Assembly (NCBI RefSeq): GCF_012726295.1
Contig: NZ_JABAOB010000006.1
Span: 310,001-374,000 of the forward strand
Source of the DNA: Chitinophaga sp. Ak27
GTDB taxonomy: Bacteria; Bacteroidota; Bacteroidia; Chitinophagales; Chitinophagaceae
DNA length: 64,000 bases
Reading direction: 5' to 3'
The notes under the pieces are model-generated. The model ran no database searches. It was not told the DNA's origin and saw nothing but the letters and a program-made list of their open reading frames with translations. Made by a program: the position numbers and the translations under genes. The stretch's first letter is position 1, and each line of letters begins with the position of its first letter. Shown in pieces: positions 1 to 8,341 of the stretch.

Positions 1-2
1 AT

Positions 3-1391
3 TGCTGTAACTATAACTATTATGGCGATCAACGCTATGATTGGGGCGGTGCTGATTTTAACAGTTATTATTCTATGAGTAACGTGCAGCAAATGGAGAG
101 CGAAGCGTTGCGTTTAGGTGGCCAGGCCGTGAATCCATACACCGCGCTGGGTAAGTTTTTCCGCGCTTGGTTCTTTTACCGCTTAACTAACCTGGTGGGA
201 GATCTGCCAATGAAAGCTGCTTTGCAGGGAAAAACAAACCTTACCCCGGTATATGACAACCAGAAAGCCGTTTTTATACAGATCCTGCAATGGCTGGAAG
301 ATGCCAACACCCAACTGGCACAACAGATTGCTAATCCTGACAAAAGTGCTACGGCAGAAGGACAACTGCTGAAAGGCGATTTCTACTATGGGAATGATAT
401 GAGCAAATGGCAACGCGCAGTAAACACCTTGCGTTTGCGGGTATTGATTGCCCTGAGCCGGAAAACAGCAGATACGGACCTGAAGATAGCTCAGCAGTTT
501 AAGGATATCGTTAGCAATCCTACTAAGTATCCCATAATAGAGTCAATGGATCAGAACCTGCAGTTCATTTATAACAATATTAACAAGTACCCATCTAACC
601 CGGATAACCTGGGCTTTGATGCTACCCGTTATAATATGTCAGCCACCTACCTGAATACCCTGGTGACCCTAAACGACCCACGCGCGTATATCACTGCTGA
701 ACCAGCTACTAAACAGTTGAATAAGCTGGGTAAAACACCGGCTGATATTACCGCCTATATGGGCGCCGATCCGGGTATCAGCCAATCAGTGATGTCTTCC
801 GGCATGTCTAACGTTGATACGGCAGAATATTCCGTGCGCAGTCGGAGTCGTTATTACAGTAACTATGCTGCAGAACCGGGTGTGCTACTGGGATTCCCGG
901 AATTATGTTTTAATATGGCAGAGGCGATTAATCGCGGGTGGATCAGTGGTAATGCCGAAACATGGTATAAGAAAGGTATCAAGGCTTCTTTGGGTTTCTA
1001 TGGTATTCCTGCTGAAGCGCCAGGCGCCGTGGTGAAAACATATGGTGGTAAACGTTATGAGATTCCGTTTGATTTCGAAAATGTATACTATAAGCAAGCT
1101 GCTGTAATGTACAAAGGTGATAATGCGCAAGGACTAGCCCAGATCCTGACACAGAAGTACCTGGCCTTCTTCGAAAATTCCGGATGGGAGGCTTATAACA
1201 ACTGGAGAAGAACCGGTGTGCCCACCTTTACAGTAGGTACGGGTACCGGCAATAGTGGTGTCATTCCCAAGCGCTTTAAATATCCTGATGCAGAGCGTTC
1301 ATCTAATACCATTAACTGGACCGCCGCGCTGCAAAGCCAGTTTGGAGGTACTACCGACGATATCAACGGCAGCATGTGGCTGCTGAAATAA
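3..1391 (+). CDS. SusD/RagB-family nutrient-binding lipoprotein, 5' truncated by window edge
   Basis: The frame is open to the left edge: codons from position 3 read CCNYNYYGDQRYDW before the first Met at 75, so the gene starts outside the window and the signal peptide is not visible. The C-terminal part has features of the SusD-like (SusD_2-type) family: helical TPR-like segments, then WEAYNNWRRTGVPTF near residue 375 of the Met-75 numbering, a segment that precedes the C-terminus in this group. SusD proteins sit on the outer surface and cap a SusC TonB-dependent transporter, binding glycans or peptides. The SusC partner would be expected upstream, outside the window. The specific ligand cannot be read from the sequence. 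Family call is firm, substrate unknown. Confidence 0.9.
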   Translation, partial: CCNYNYYGDQRYDWGGADFNSYYSMSNVQQMESEALRLGGQAVNPYTALGKFFRAWFFYRLTNLVGDLPMKAALQGKTNLTPVYDNQKAVFIQILQWLEDANTQLAQQIANPDKSATAEGQLLKGDFYYGNDMSKWQRAVNTLRLRVLIALSRKTADTDLKIAQQFKDIVSNPTKYPIIESMDQNLQFIYNNINKYPSNPDNLGFDATRYNMSATYLNTLVTLNDPRAYITAEPATKQLNKLGKTPADITAYMGADPGISQSVMSSGMSNVDTAEYSVRSRSRYYSNYAAEPGVLLGFPELCFNMAEAINRGWISGNAETWYKKGIKASLGFYGIPAEAPGAVVKTYGGKRYEIPFDFENVYYKQAAVMYKGDNAQGLAQILTQKYLAFFENSGWEAYNNWRRTGVPTFTVGTGTGNSGVIPKRFKYPDAERSSNTINWTAALQSQFGGTTDDINGSMWLLK

Positions 1392-1411
1392 AAAACTCGT
1401 TGTTTCAAAAC

Positions 1412-1445
1412 GAAGAATGGCTATGGAATATCCATAGCCTTCTTC
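1412..1445 (+). terminator. Hairpin after SusD gene
   Basis: Inverted repeat GAAGAATGGCTATGG / CCATAGCCTTCTTC with one bulged base, 20 bp after the SusD stop codon. The following sequence is only moderately T-rich (ATTTAATGG), so it may act as a terminator or a 3'-end stabiliser. Confidence 0.55.
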
Positions 1446-1543
1446 ATTTAATGGATGTTTAATAATACTTAACATTAAGTTCAGTGTTTGTTAACATTCC
1501 GTTTACATTGGACCCGCATCTTTGTCCCAAACCATTTGTTACG

Positions 1544-2869
1544 ATGCTGAATATTTCCTGGTTGCGGAAGCGGTTGCAAAATGCCCATCATCTTACGTTT
1601 TCATTGTATGCGGCACTGGTGGCTTTTGGCACTTATTCCTGTATGTATGCCTTTCGGAAACCCTTTACATCCGGGATTTTTGAAGGGGCCACTTTCCTGG
1701 GGATAGATTATAAGATATGGTTGGTGATCACGCAAACAATTGGCTATGCCTGCAGTAAGTTTTATGGTATTCGTTTCATTGCAGAAATGAAAGGTAACAA
1801 GCGTGCACAGAGTATTTTATTACTGATTGCTATTTCATGGCTGGCATTGCTGGGTTTTGCCCTGGCGCCTACTCCCTATAATATTGCGTTTTTATTCATC
1901 AACGGCTTTCCCCTGGGAATGATCTGGGGGCTGGTATTCAGTTACCTGGAAGGGCGGCGCAGTACAGAGTTTATGGGAGCTGTGTTGTCTATCAGCTTTA
2001 TTTTCTCTTCTGGCTTTGTAAAGTCAGTAGGGAAGATGACTGTAGTAGACTGGCATGTAACAGAATATTGGATGCCTTTTGTGACCGGGCTGGTATTCAT
2101 TGTACCGATCGTAATTTTCGTGGTGTTGTTAGAGCAAATCCCACCGCCAACGGCAGCAGACGAACAGCTCAGAACCAGGCGGGCGCCTATGAATAAACAG
2201 GAGCGTAAAAGCTTTTTACAGGCATTTTTACCTGGGTTGGTATTGCTGATCGCGGCTTATGTGTTATTAACGATATTGAGAGATATGCGTGATAATTTTG
2301 CCGCCGATATCTGGAAAGACCTGGGCTACGGCTCTGAGGCCGGAATTTTTACTCAAACGGAAATTCCTATTTCTATCGCTATTATCCTGATTATGAGTTT
2401 GCTGGTATTTGTCAGGAATAATTTCCATGCCTTTATGCTGAATCACATCATCGTGATCACCGGCTTTCTTATTGCATTGATAAGCACCCTGATGTTCCGT
2501 CAGCACCGGTTAGATCCGGTTTGGTGGATGACCCTGACGGGATTGGGACTTTATATGGGATATATTCCCTTCAACTGTATTTTTTTCGAGCGGTTGATAG
2601 CCGTGTTCAGATATGTGAGTAACGTGGGCTTTGTTATTTATGTAGCCGATTCTTTTGGCTACCTGGGAAGCGTAACCGTGATGCTATTTAAAAATTTCAG
2701 TGGCGTATCCTTGTCCTGGAGCCAGTTTTTCATAGATGCAGTAATCAGTATATCCGTTACCGGTATTGTAATGATGATGATAGCCGCCTGGTATTTTAAG
2801 AAAAGATATGAATCAGTGAACAATAAAAGCACCCCGGGATTTAGCAAAGAAGTGCGGATGGCGGCTTAA
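1544..2869 (+). CDS. DUF5690 family membrane protein (MFS-like)
   Basis: Polytopic inner-membrane protein of 441 residues with about 12 hydrophobic segments and an early YAALVAFGTYSCMYAFRKPF segment. This is characteristic of the DUF5690 family, which is distantly related to the major facilitator superfamily (the glycerol-3-phosphate/hexose-phosphate transporter branch has a similar Y-x-x-R-x-P signature). A longer frame opens at 1484, but its first 20 residues are neither hydrophobic nor conserved-looking, so the Met at 1544 (MLNISWLRKRL) is preferred. Transport substrate unknown. It is a single gene between two hairpins, convergent with tatA. Confidence 0.8.
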   Translation: MLNISWLRKRLQNAHHLTFSLYAALVAFGTYSCMYAFRKPFTSGIFEGATFLGIDYKIWLVITQTIGYACSKFYGIRFIAEMKGNKRAQSILLLIAISWLALLGFALAPTPYNIAFLFINGFPLGMIWGLVFSYLEGRRSTEFMGAVLSISFIFSSGFVKSVGKMTVVDWHVTEYWMPFVTGLVFIVPIVIFVVLLEQIPPPTAADEQLRTRRAPMNKQERKSFLQAFLPGLVLLIAAYVLLTILRDMRDNFAADIWKDLGYGSEAGIFTQTEIPISIAIILIMSLLVFVRNNFHAFMLNHIIVITGFLIALISTLMFRQHRLDPVWWMTLTGLGLYMGYIPFNCIFFERLIAVFRYVSNVGFVIYVADSFGYLGSVTVMLFKNFSGVSLSWSQFFIDAVISISVTGIVMMMIAAWYFKKRYESVNNKSTPGFSKEVRMAA

Positions 2870-2884
2870 ACAATGGAAGATTAA

Positions 2885-2925
2885 AAAAGGCAAATCGCTC
2901 ATATCATATGAGCGGTTTGCCTTTT
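2885..2925. terminator. Bidirectional terminator between DUF5690 gene and tatA
   Basis: Near-perfect inverted repeat AAAAGGCAAATCGCTCATAT / ATATGAGCGGTTTGCCTTTT with A-tract and T-tract flanks, lying between two convergent genes. It can serve both strands. Confidence 0.85.
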
Positions 2926-2948
2926 ATGTCTTTATAACAGGAATCTAA

Positions 2949-3164
2949 TTAGCTTTTTGCATCAGCATCAGCGCTGCTTCCTTTTTTTGTTGGTTCATCT
3001 TTGGCATCTTTAAATTCACGTATGCCGCTACCCAAACCACGCATCAGCTCAGGTATCTTCTTACCACCAAACAATAACAGTACTACTAATGCTATCAGCA
3101 GCAATTCTTTGATACCTATTTCCTGCAAAAACAAAAGCGGGATATTCAGAAAAGATGTTGTCAT
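2949..3164 (-). CDS. tatA: Twin-arginine translocase subunit TatA/TatE
   Basis: 71-residue protein with a single N-terminal membrane helix ([22 protein letters not shown]), the FGxKKLPEL hinge and an amphipathic helix [13 protein letters not shown], followed by a charged tail. This is the TatA/E architecture: TatA oligomers form the pore that exports folded proteins. An upstream in-frame Met at 3212 would add 16 residues of unconserved sequence and would overlap the -7 box at 3206-3213, so the Met at 3164 is chosen. No tatC is present in the window. A TatE-like paralogue cannot be excluded. Confidence 0.92.
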   Translation of the reverse strand: MTTSFLNIPLLFLQEIGIKELLLIALVVLLLFGGKKIPELMRGLGSGIREFKDAKDEPTKKGSSADADAKS

Positions 3165-3205
3165 TATAACAGTTTTAAATTGTGTTCTTTTATTTAAGGT
3201 ATATG

Positions 3206-3213
3206 CAAACATA
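3206..3213 (-). promoter_or_regulatory. Candidate -7 box for tatA
   Basis: Minus strand reads TATGTTTG, a perfect match to the Bacteroidota TAnnTTTG -7 consensus, 42 nt before the chosen tatA start. No clear TTTG -33 box was found at the usual 19-21 bp spacing. Confidence 0.4.
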
Positions 3214-3294
3214 AAGTTAGCACGAAATACCAGTTTTTTTGTTTTTTAGGGAGATATTTAAAAATTTTAATATAATTGACTTGTTCGCAATTAC

Positions 3295-3852
3295 TTATAA
3301 ATTAGAAAATATCACTTTTATCTCCTCATTCTCTACCTGTAAGTGAGAAATACGGCCATAATCCACCGAAATGTCGAACGCATCCACGAGGGCAGTATCG
3401 GTCACATGCGCCAGTATACAGCGGATCACCCCGCCATGGGTCACCAAAACAGCGTCCTTTCCCTGGGCCATTACTTCTTCCAATAGCTGTATACTACGAA
3501 CATATAATTCTTCATAGCTTTCACCTCCCGGAATATGTTCAAAGACCACGTTATCAGCCCATTTGCGTAAAGCAGTGCGGCTGATATTATCCCAGGGCAG
3601 CATTTCCCAGTCACCAAAGTTCATCTCTTTCAGCCGGCCGTCTTTAGTGTATACATCGCCAAATAAGGCGGCTGCCAGCTTTTCGCAACGCTGCAGCGGG
3701 CTGGTATATACTTCCAGTGGCTTAGCAGGGAGTAATGGCTTTATCCTGGCTACTTCCGTATCAAAACTTGCCGCTACGTCCACATCGGAGGCACCATAGC
3801 AAACACCACTTTCTATTGCCGGCGTGGTATGCCGGATTAAATATATTTCCAT
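3295..3852 (-). CDS. cobC: Alpha-ribazole phosphatase, histidine phosphatase family
   Basis: 185-residue histidine phosphatase. Visible catalytic elements are the N-terminal LIRHT (Arg7-His8), SPLQRC (Arg55), the acidic EMNFGDWE segment (Glu76) and VTHGGVIR (His139). The CYGASDVDV segment after the RHT motif is typical of CobC. The reaction is removal of the 5'-phosphate from alpha-ribazole phosphate or adenosylcobalamin phosphate in cobamide nucleotide-loop assembly. The start is taken at MEIYLIRHT. The frame continues 67 codons upstream, but that extension lies inside cobS. It overlaps the 3' end of cobS by 16 bp, so the two are translationally linked. Last gene of the cobUTSC run. Confidence 0.9.
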   Translation of the reverse strand: MEIYLIRHTTPAIESGVCYGASDVDVAASFDTEVARIKPLLPAKPLEVYTSPLQRCEKLAAALFGDVYTKDGRLKEMNFGDWEMLPWDNISRTALRKWADNVVFEHIPGGESYEELYVRSIQLLEEVMAQGKDAVLVTHGGVIRCILAHVTDTALVDAFDISVDYGRISHLQVENEEIKVIFSNL

Positions 3853-4613
3853 GTGAGAATACAAAAGCATAAATAAATAACCACTTCTGATACCTGTTGT
3901 ACCGCACCGAGACAGTCGCCTGTATAACCGCCAATCCATTTTTTCATGAGACGCACCAGGTACCAACGCGCCAATAACAAGGCCGGTATCGTGAGCAGCA
4001 AGGTATAATTCTGCAGGTATAGCAGGATGGCAATAAAAGGTACGCATCCCCATATGCCTGCTATGATCAGCCCTATTGAGCTAATTCCTTTCGCAATGGG
4101 TTTGGCTTTACTATCTTCATTTTCACGAACGTATTGGTGGGTATATACTACCGTTACCGCCATGAAGCGACTTAGCGGCTGTGCCGCCAGGATAGCCAGC
4201 ATTACACCGAATATCGGTAGTTCCCGCAAGCAGAGGAATTTGAGCGCCATCAGTAGCAGGAGCCCTAGCATACCATAGGTGCCAATGCGGCTGTCTTTCA
4301 TGATATCGAGTATCTTTTCTTGGGTCCATCCACCGCCAAAGCCATCGCACATATCGGCAAACCCATCTTCGTGAAAGGCGCCGGTAGCCCAAATACCCGT
4401 AATAAGTGCCAGCAGGATGCTGACCATGGGAGGGGCGATATTAGATAGTAGATATAGTACGGCTATCATGCAACCTGCCACGATCCAGCCAACAAGCGGA
4501 AGATAGCGGGTTGCCTGGTTGAGCATATCCGGGTGATAAGGCGTATTAACGGGAACGGGTAAACGCGTATAAAACATGATAGCGGTAAGCAACAGCTGCC
4601 ACTGTTTTTTCAT
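3837..4613 (-). CDS. cobS: Adenosylcobinamide-GDP ribazoletransferase (cobalamin synthase)
   Basis: 258-residue integral membrane protein with about six to seven hydrophobic segments. It carries the CobS signatures TRLPVP near residue 16, the metal-binding FHEDGFADMCDGFGGG around residues 80-95, and DSRIGTYG at 107-114. It joins alpha-ribazole (phosphate) to adenosylcobinamide-GDP to give adenosylcobalamin (phosphate) at the inner membrane. Its start codon overlaps the cobT stop (ATGA), and its 3' end overlaps cobC, indicating coupled translation. Confidence 0.95.
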   Translation of the reverse strand: MKKQWQLLLTAIMFYTRLPVPVNTPYHPDMLNQATRYLPLVGWIVAGCMIAVLYLLSNIAPPMVSILLALITGIWATGAFHEDGFADMCDGFGGGWTQEKILDIMKDSRIGTYGMLGLLLLMALKFLCLRELPIFGVMLAILAAQPLSRFMAVTVVYTHQYVRENEDSKAKPIAKGISSIGLIIAGIWGCVPFIAILLYLQNYTLLLTIPALLLARWYLVRLMKKWIGGYTGDCLGAVQQVSEVVIYLCFCILTWKYI

Positions 4614-5653
4614 ATCGTCCGATTTGATACCTGTGCACTATTAAAGCTGGCCATGTCACCGAGAAATGCTACGGCACTCTGGATAAGTGGTATGGCCAAT
4701 GCTGCGCCGGTTCCTTCTCCTAAACGCATATCCATTTGTAGCAGGGGCGATACCTCCAGGTGTTTCAACATGGCTTTATGGCCATTTTCCTCCGAGCAAT
4801 GCGCAAACACACAATAATCTTTCACGGCGGGTTGCATGTTGACCGCTGCCAGCAGGGCGGCGGTAACAATAAAACCATCTATCACCACCAGCATTTGCAG
4901 CGCAGCTGCCTGTTGGATAGCGCCGCAAATCATGGCAATTTCAAATCCGCCAAAGGCGGCCAGCGCCTGTTCGGGCGATGCCGGCCTGGCATGTTTGGCC
5001 ATCACCTGTTGCAATATAGCCCGCTTTTGTGCCAGCTGTTGTGCATTACTGCCGGTGCCTATACCGGTGCATTCCGCCACAGGTATCCCCGTAAAGTGGC
5101 TCATCAACAGCGCGGCGGCGGAGGTATTACCGATACCCATTTCTCCAAAACCGATGGTATTGCATCCCTGTTGATGTAATAGAATCACTTCTTCCGCGCC
5201 GGCCTGCATAGCCAGCTTACACTGGTCTAACGACATAGCAGGCATATGCAGAAAGTTCTGCGTACCCATCCCCATTTTGCGGTCTTTCAGGAGTGGATGG
5301 GGTGCAAAAACATGGTTTACGCCCGCATCTACCACCCTGAGCTGCAGCTGATGCTGCCGGCAAAATACATTGATCGCAGCGCCTCCCTGTAAAAAGTTGT
5401 AGACCATCTGCGCGGTAACGGCCTGTGGAAACGGGTTTACCTGTCCGTCGGCAGCAATACCGTGATCACCGGCGAACACAATAATGGAAGGCTGTTGAAT
5501 AACGGGAGTGAGTGTGTTCTGTATAAGTCCGGCCTGTAAAGCAATTCCTTCCAGTTTACCCAGCGATCCGGGTGGCTTGGTCTTCTGGTCTATCTTATCC
5601 TGTAATGCGGCTTTCAATTCCTGTGATACAGGTGTTATCCGGATATTGCTCAT
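4610..5653 (-). CDS. cobT: Nicotinate-nucleotide--dimethylbenzimidazole phosphoribosyltransferase
   Basis: 347 residues, the normal CobT length. Signatures include KTKPPGSLGKLE near the N-terminus, FAGDHGIAADG around residue 60, the GFGEMGIGNTSAAALL loop, and LGEGTGAA near the C-terminus carrying the catalytic Glu of this family. It transfers phosphoribose from nicotinate mononucleotide to a lower-ligand base, making alpha-ribazole phosphate. No bluB or other DMB synthesis gene is in the window, so the base may be scavenged. It lies 9 bp downstream of cobU and overlaps cobS by 4 bp. Confidence 0.96.
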   Translation of the reverse strand: MSNIRITPVSQELKAALQDKIDQKTKPPGSLGKLEGIALQAGLIQNTLTPVIQQPSIIVFAGDHGIAADGQVNPFPQAVTAQMVYNFLQGGAAINVFCRQHQLQLRVVDAGVNHVFAPHPLLKDRKMGMGTQNFLHMPAMSLDQCKLAMQAGAEEVILLHQQGCNTIGFGEMGIGNTSAAALLMSHFTGIPVAECTGIGTGSNAQQLAQKRAILQQVMAKHARPASPEQALAAFGGFEIAMICGAIQQAAALQMLVVIDGFIVTAALLAAVNMQPAVKDYCVFAHCSEENGHKAMLKHLEVSPLLQMDMRLGEGTGAALAIPLIQSAVAFLGDMASFNSAQVSNRTI

Positions 5654-5662
5654 ACGATGAAT

Positions 5663-6178
5663 TTATGACGTTGCTTGTTTAATAATGACGGGTATGCCGG
5701 ATACCATCAATACTACGTTGTCGGCTATACGGGCAATGTATTGATTTATCCAGCCTTGCAGATCTGTAAACTTACGTCCCGCTGCTGTTTCAGCATGCAC
5801 GCCCATTCCTATTTCATTGGTAACAATGATGAAGGTGCCTGGCTGCCGATGCAGGTGATCTATTTCTGCCTGTATGGCGTGTAAAGTACGATCGGTATCG
5901 TATTCCGTTTGCACGAAAAAATTGGTGAGCCATAAGGTGATACAATCTATCACCACCGTATGGCCCTGTAGTGGCAGTTTACTGATATGCAGTTCTTCCT
6001 CGTAATTGATCCAGGCGGCTCCTCGTTCTGCCCGATGACGTTCGATACGTTGGGCAAAATCATCGTCCCATATTTTGGCAGTAGCCACATATACTGGCTG
6101 TGAGCTCTGCGACAGCGCCAGTTCCTGCGCGTACCTGCTTTTGCCGGATCTGGCTCCGCCGGTAATTAGATAGATCAT
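5663..6178 (-). CDS. cobU: Bifunctional adenosylcobinamide kinase / adenosylcobinamide-phosphate guanylyltransferase
   Basis: 171 residues. It has a P-loop GGARSGKS at residues 7-14, the RHRAERG segment with the guanylylated His (residue 48), VIDCITLWLTN at 76-86 and VTNEIGMGV at 119-127, all CobU/CobP hallmarks. It phosphorylates adenosylcobinamide and then adds GMP to make adenosylcobinamide-GDP, the CobS substrate. An in-frame Met 18 bp upstream lies in the T-rich tail of the terminator hairpin at 6199-6223, so the Met at 6178 (MIYLITGG) is preferred. First gene of the cobUTSC run. Confidence 0.95.
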   Translation of the reverse strand: MIYLITGGARSGKSRYAQELALSQSSQPVYVATAKIWDDDFAQRIERHRAERGAAWINYEEELHISKLPLQGHTVVIDCITLWLTNFFVQTEYDTDRTLHAIQAEIDHLHRQPGTFIIVTNEIGMGVHAETAAGRKFTDLQGWINQYIARIADNVVLMVSGIPVIIKQATS

Positions 6179-6189
6179 GGCGGTTGTAT

Positions 6190-6223
6190 TAAACAAAACT
6201 CCCGGTATCTATGATACCGGGAG
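6190..6223 (-). terminator. Strong intrinsic terminator between propeller lipoprotein gene and cobU
   Basis: Minus strand: 10-bp perfect stem CTCCCGGTAT / ATACCGGGAG followed by TTTTGTTT. It sits 9 bp after the lipoprotein stop codon and its T-tail ends about 12 bp before cobU, leaving no room for a separate cobU promoter downstream of it. Confidence 0.85.
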
Positions 6224-6231
6224 CTATATAC

Positions 6232-7560
6232 TTAGTTAAATACAGGGATAGCCGGGAAGAAGTAGCCGGTGTAAGACACCGTCTTCTTTAAAGCGCCGGT
6301 GCCGGCATCGTAAATATACAATGCGTTATTGGCGTAGTTCTGGCCGTAGCCGGATTTAACATCGGTCACTACCACGGTGTTATTACCTGGATTATATCTT
6401 ACTGCTGCGCCATACAGTTCGCGGCCGGCAGGAATAGTAATAAATGGTGCCTGCAGCGAGTTAGGATTGCCCGTTGCATATTTGTAGATTTCTCTGCCAC
6501 CAGCGCCCCACGCATTGGTTTTTCCGATAAACAGGGCATTTTCTGTGGTGGAGGCACTCAGCATACCCGCATTCCACGCGCCCCAGGATCCATATACATC
6601 AAACGGCACACTAACGGTATCCACTGCCAGCGTTTGCGGGTTAATGCCAAAGAGCGATTGGCCTTTAGCTGCCCATATCCTGCCATCGGGAGTTTGTGCA
6701 AAGCCCACATCTGCTGGACCCAGCTTCTTCGCTACACTGAAATCGCTGCTGTTTAAAACCACGATACCATCCGTTTGAGACATTACCAGCACATAAGCAC
6801 CGGATTTGATGATGCCGCCTATTTGCCCGGTTACGGTGCTTAATTTGCTGCCCAACGCGAGTGACTGCAGGTTAACGGGATAAACTCCATCGGAAGTGCC
6901 TATCAGGCCCTGACCAGGTGTTATACCACAGAAGGAATTACCAGTGGCAGGTAACTGATCTACACGGCCCGTTTCTTTCATAGTAGAGGCATCTGCTACC
7001 ACAAAGGCGCCCGATTTGGAAACCAGGTACAACCTGTTGTTGAACATCGCGCCAAAATCGGTAGTAGTACCCAGTGTTTTGCCCGGGTTGTTGCGCTGAA
7101 ATACGTATTGGTAAACAGAATCTTCTCCGTTACGGTAAAAGTTGACATCGCCGGGTTCATGTCCAAACCAGCCTTCATTCACCAGGAAAAAACCATTATC
7201 GAACTTACCCATTACCTTAATTTGGTAGTAATAGGAAGAGATAGCGTTACCAGAAATAATTTTATAGGAGATCGTGTAATCACCTCTTTCAATGGGCTTG
7301 AACGTATACAGGGAGTCTGAGCTTACCTGTACGCCATTTACCAGCCATTGGAAAGTGGGGTTTTTAACATCTGCCAATTGGGGACTTAATAACCGGGTGT
7401 CGCCTACATAAATGGTGTCTTTACCGTTTTTTAAACCAGGACTCACAATCTGTGGTACCACTACATCGGCATCGTTAGTTTTGCTACAGGATGCCAGACC
7501 TGCTATGGTGAATGCTGCTACAGTAAGAGAAAGTTGAAATTTGCGTGTAATGCTGCGCAT
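6232..7560 (-). CDS. Beta-propeller surface lipoprotein (DUF5074/YncE-like), candidate BtuG-type cobamide binder
   Basis: 442-residue predicted lipoprotein with lipobox LASC (Cys25) after a basic-hydrophobic signal. An Ig/PKD-like segment (about 35-120, FQWLVNGVQVSSDSLYTF) is followed by about 300 residues of repeating GxxxxV strands typical of YncE-like or DUF5074 propellers. The Met at 7560 is chosen because it starts the signal peptide; a Met at 7680 would sit inside a hairpin. Its position between a BtuB-like receptor and cobUTSC suggests a surface protein that captures cobamide, functionally like Bacteroides BtuG. That role is inferred from context, not shown by a signature residue. Confidence 0.75.
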   Translation of the reverse strand: MRSITRKFQLSLTVAAFTIAGLASCSKTNDADVVVPQIVSPGLKNGKDTIYVGDTRLLSPQLADVKNPTFQWLVNGVQVSSDSLYTFKPIERGDYTISYKIISGNAISSYYYQIKVMGKFDNGFFLVNEGWFGHEPGDVNFYRNGEDSVYQYVFQRNNPGKTLGTTTDFGAMFNNRLYLVSKSGAFVVADASTMKETGRVDQLPATGNSFCGITPGQGLIGTSDGVYPVNLQSLALGSKLSTVTGQIGGIIKSGAYVLVMSQTDGIVVLNSSDFSVAKKLGPADVGFAQTPDGRIWAAKGQSLFGINPQTLAVDTVSVPFDVYGSWGAWNAGMLSASTTENALFIGKTNAWGAGGREIYKYATGNPNSLQAPFITIPAGRELYGAAVRYNPGNNTVVVTDVKSGYGQNYANNALYIYDAGTGALKKTVSYTGYFFPAIPVFN

Positions 7561-7657
7561 GTTAAGTATGTATTTTACTTCTTGTTTTCGTACAAATGTT
7601 ACCGTGAAATAGTGCTGGAACAGAATGCTGATGCAGGAGAGGCGCCCCCTATAATAA

Positions 7658-7714
7658 TTTAGAGATTTAGAGCCCGGCAAATGTACGCATTTGCCTGATC
7701 TCTAAATCTCTAAA
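7658..7714 (-). terminator. Long two-tier hairpin after the DUF6580 gene
   Basis: Perfect 15-bp outer arms TTTAGAGATTTAGAG / CTCTAAATCTCTAAA enclose a second 8-bp perfect stem GGCAAATG-TACG-CATTTGCC. It lies 17 bp after the DUF6580 stop. The minus-strand tail is TTATTATAGG, a weak T-tract. It may end the btuB-DUF6580 transcript or act as a processing or attenuation structure before the propeller gene. Confidence 0.6.
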
Positions 7715-7730
7715 AACAAATGTATCACGC

Positions 7731-8324
7731 TTATTGAGCGAAACGCATGCGGCGTTTTACCAGTTCAAAGCTGCCAAAGAAAATAGTGCAGTAGATAAGA
7801 TTGCCCACCAGCGCATATTTCATGTAAGGAATAGCCTGGATGTAGCAGCTGCTGATACCTGCCAGGTCCTTGGTGTAAGGCTGTCCGGTTAGCATGTTGG
7901 TAGAACCGCTGATCCATACGCCGAAGTTAGACACCAGGAAGTGAATAAAAGCAGCACCTACGGCACTGATTAATATATTACCTACACTCGCTTTTTTAAT
8001 AACCAGCTGACCCAATAATACGATCAGTATAAAGCTGGCATAATTCCACATCCAGCCCTTGTAGAGCAAGCCCTCCGCATATTGTCTGTGGAAAAACTGC
8101 ATCAGTACAATATCACTGATAAATAAGGCTAGTAAAGGAAATGCATAAGATTTCCACTTTTGCGAAAATGAAGCACCGCCAAATAAGGCCATCGCGCCAA
8201 CAGGAGAAAACATGGCTATTGGTGACATGGCGGTATCAGCTCCCAACACGATGCGAAGGATACCTGCTGCCAGTATGAAGAGCAGCAATACACTAAATCG
8301 CGGATTAAGATTCTTTAATGACAT
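7731..8324 (-). CDS. DUF6580-family small membrane protein, candidate cobamide carrier
   Basis: 197-residue protein with about five to six hydrophobic segments (LLLFILAAGILRIV, IAMFSPVGAMALFGGASF, FPLLALFISDIVLM, ASFILIVLLGQLVI, ILISAVGAAFIHFLV, YALVGNLIYCTIFF). Size and topology resemble the substrate-binding S components of ECF transporters, and I recognise it as DUF6580-like. It lies 17 bp downstream of the btuB-like gene, probably in the same transcript. No btuCDF genes are present in the window, so it is a plausible inner-membrane step for cobamide or cobinamide uptake; this is inference from context. No ATPase or EcfT partner is adjacent. Confidence 0.75.
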   Translation of the reverse strand: MSLKNLNPRFSVLLLFILAAGILRIVLGADTAMSPIAMFSPVGAMALFGGASFSQKWKSYAFPLLALFISDIVLMQFFHRQYAEGLLYKGWMWNYASFILIVLLGQLVIKKASVGNILISAVGAAFIHFLVSNFGVWISGSTNMLTGQPYTKDLAGISSCYIQAIPYMKYALVGNLIYCTIFFGSFELVKRRMRFAQ

Positions 8325-8341
8325 TATGCTGGTTTTAATGT

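Noticed and set aside
1484-1543. Upstream start for the DUF5690 gene
   Set aside because: The 20 added residues are not conserved-looking and overlap probable promoter sequence; Met at 1544 fits better.
3853-4053. 67-codon N-terminal extension of cobC
   Set aside because: Lies inside cobS in another frame; histidine phosphatases begin with the RHG/RHT strand at the chosen Met.
4760-5179. Plus-strand frames of 112-139 codons opposite cobT
   Set aside because: Shadow frames of a clearly recognised gene.
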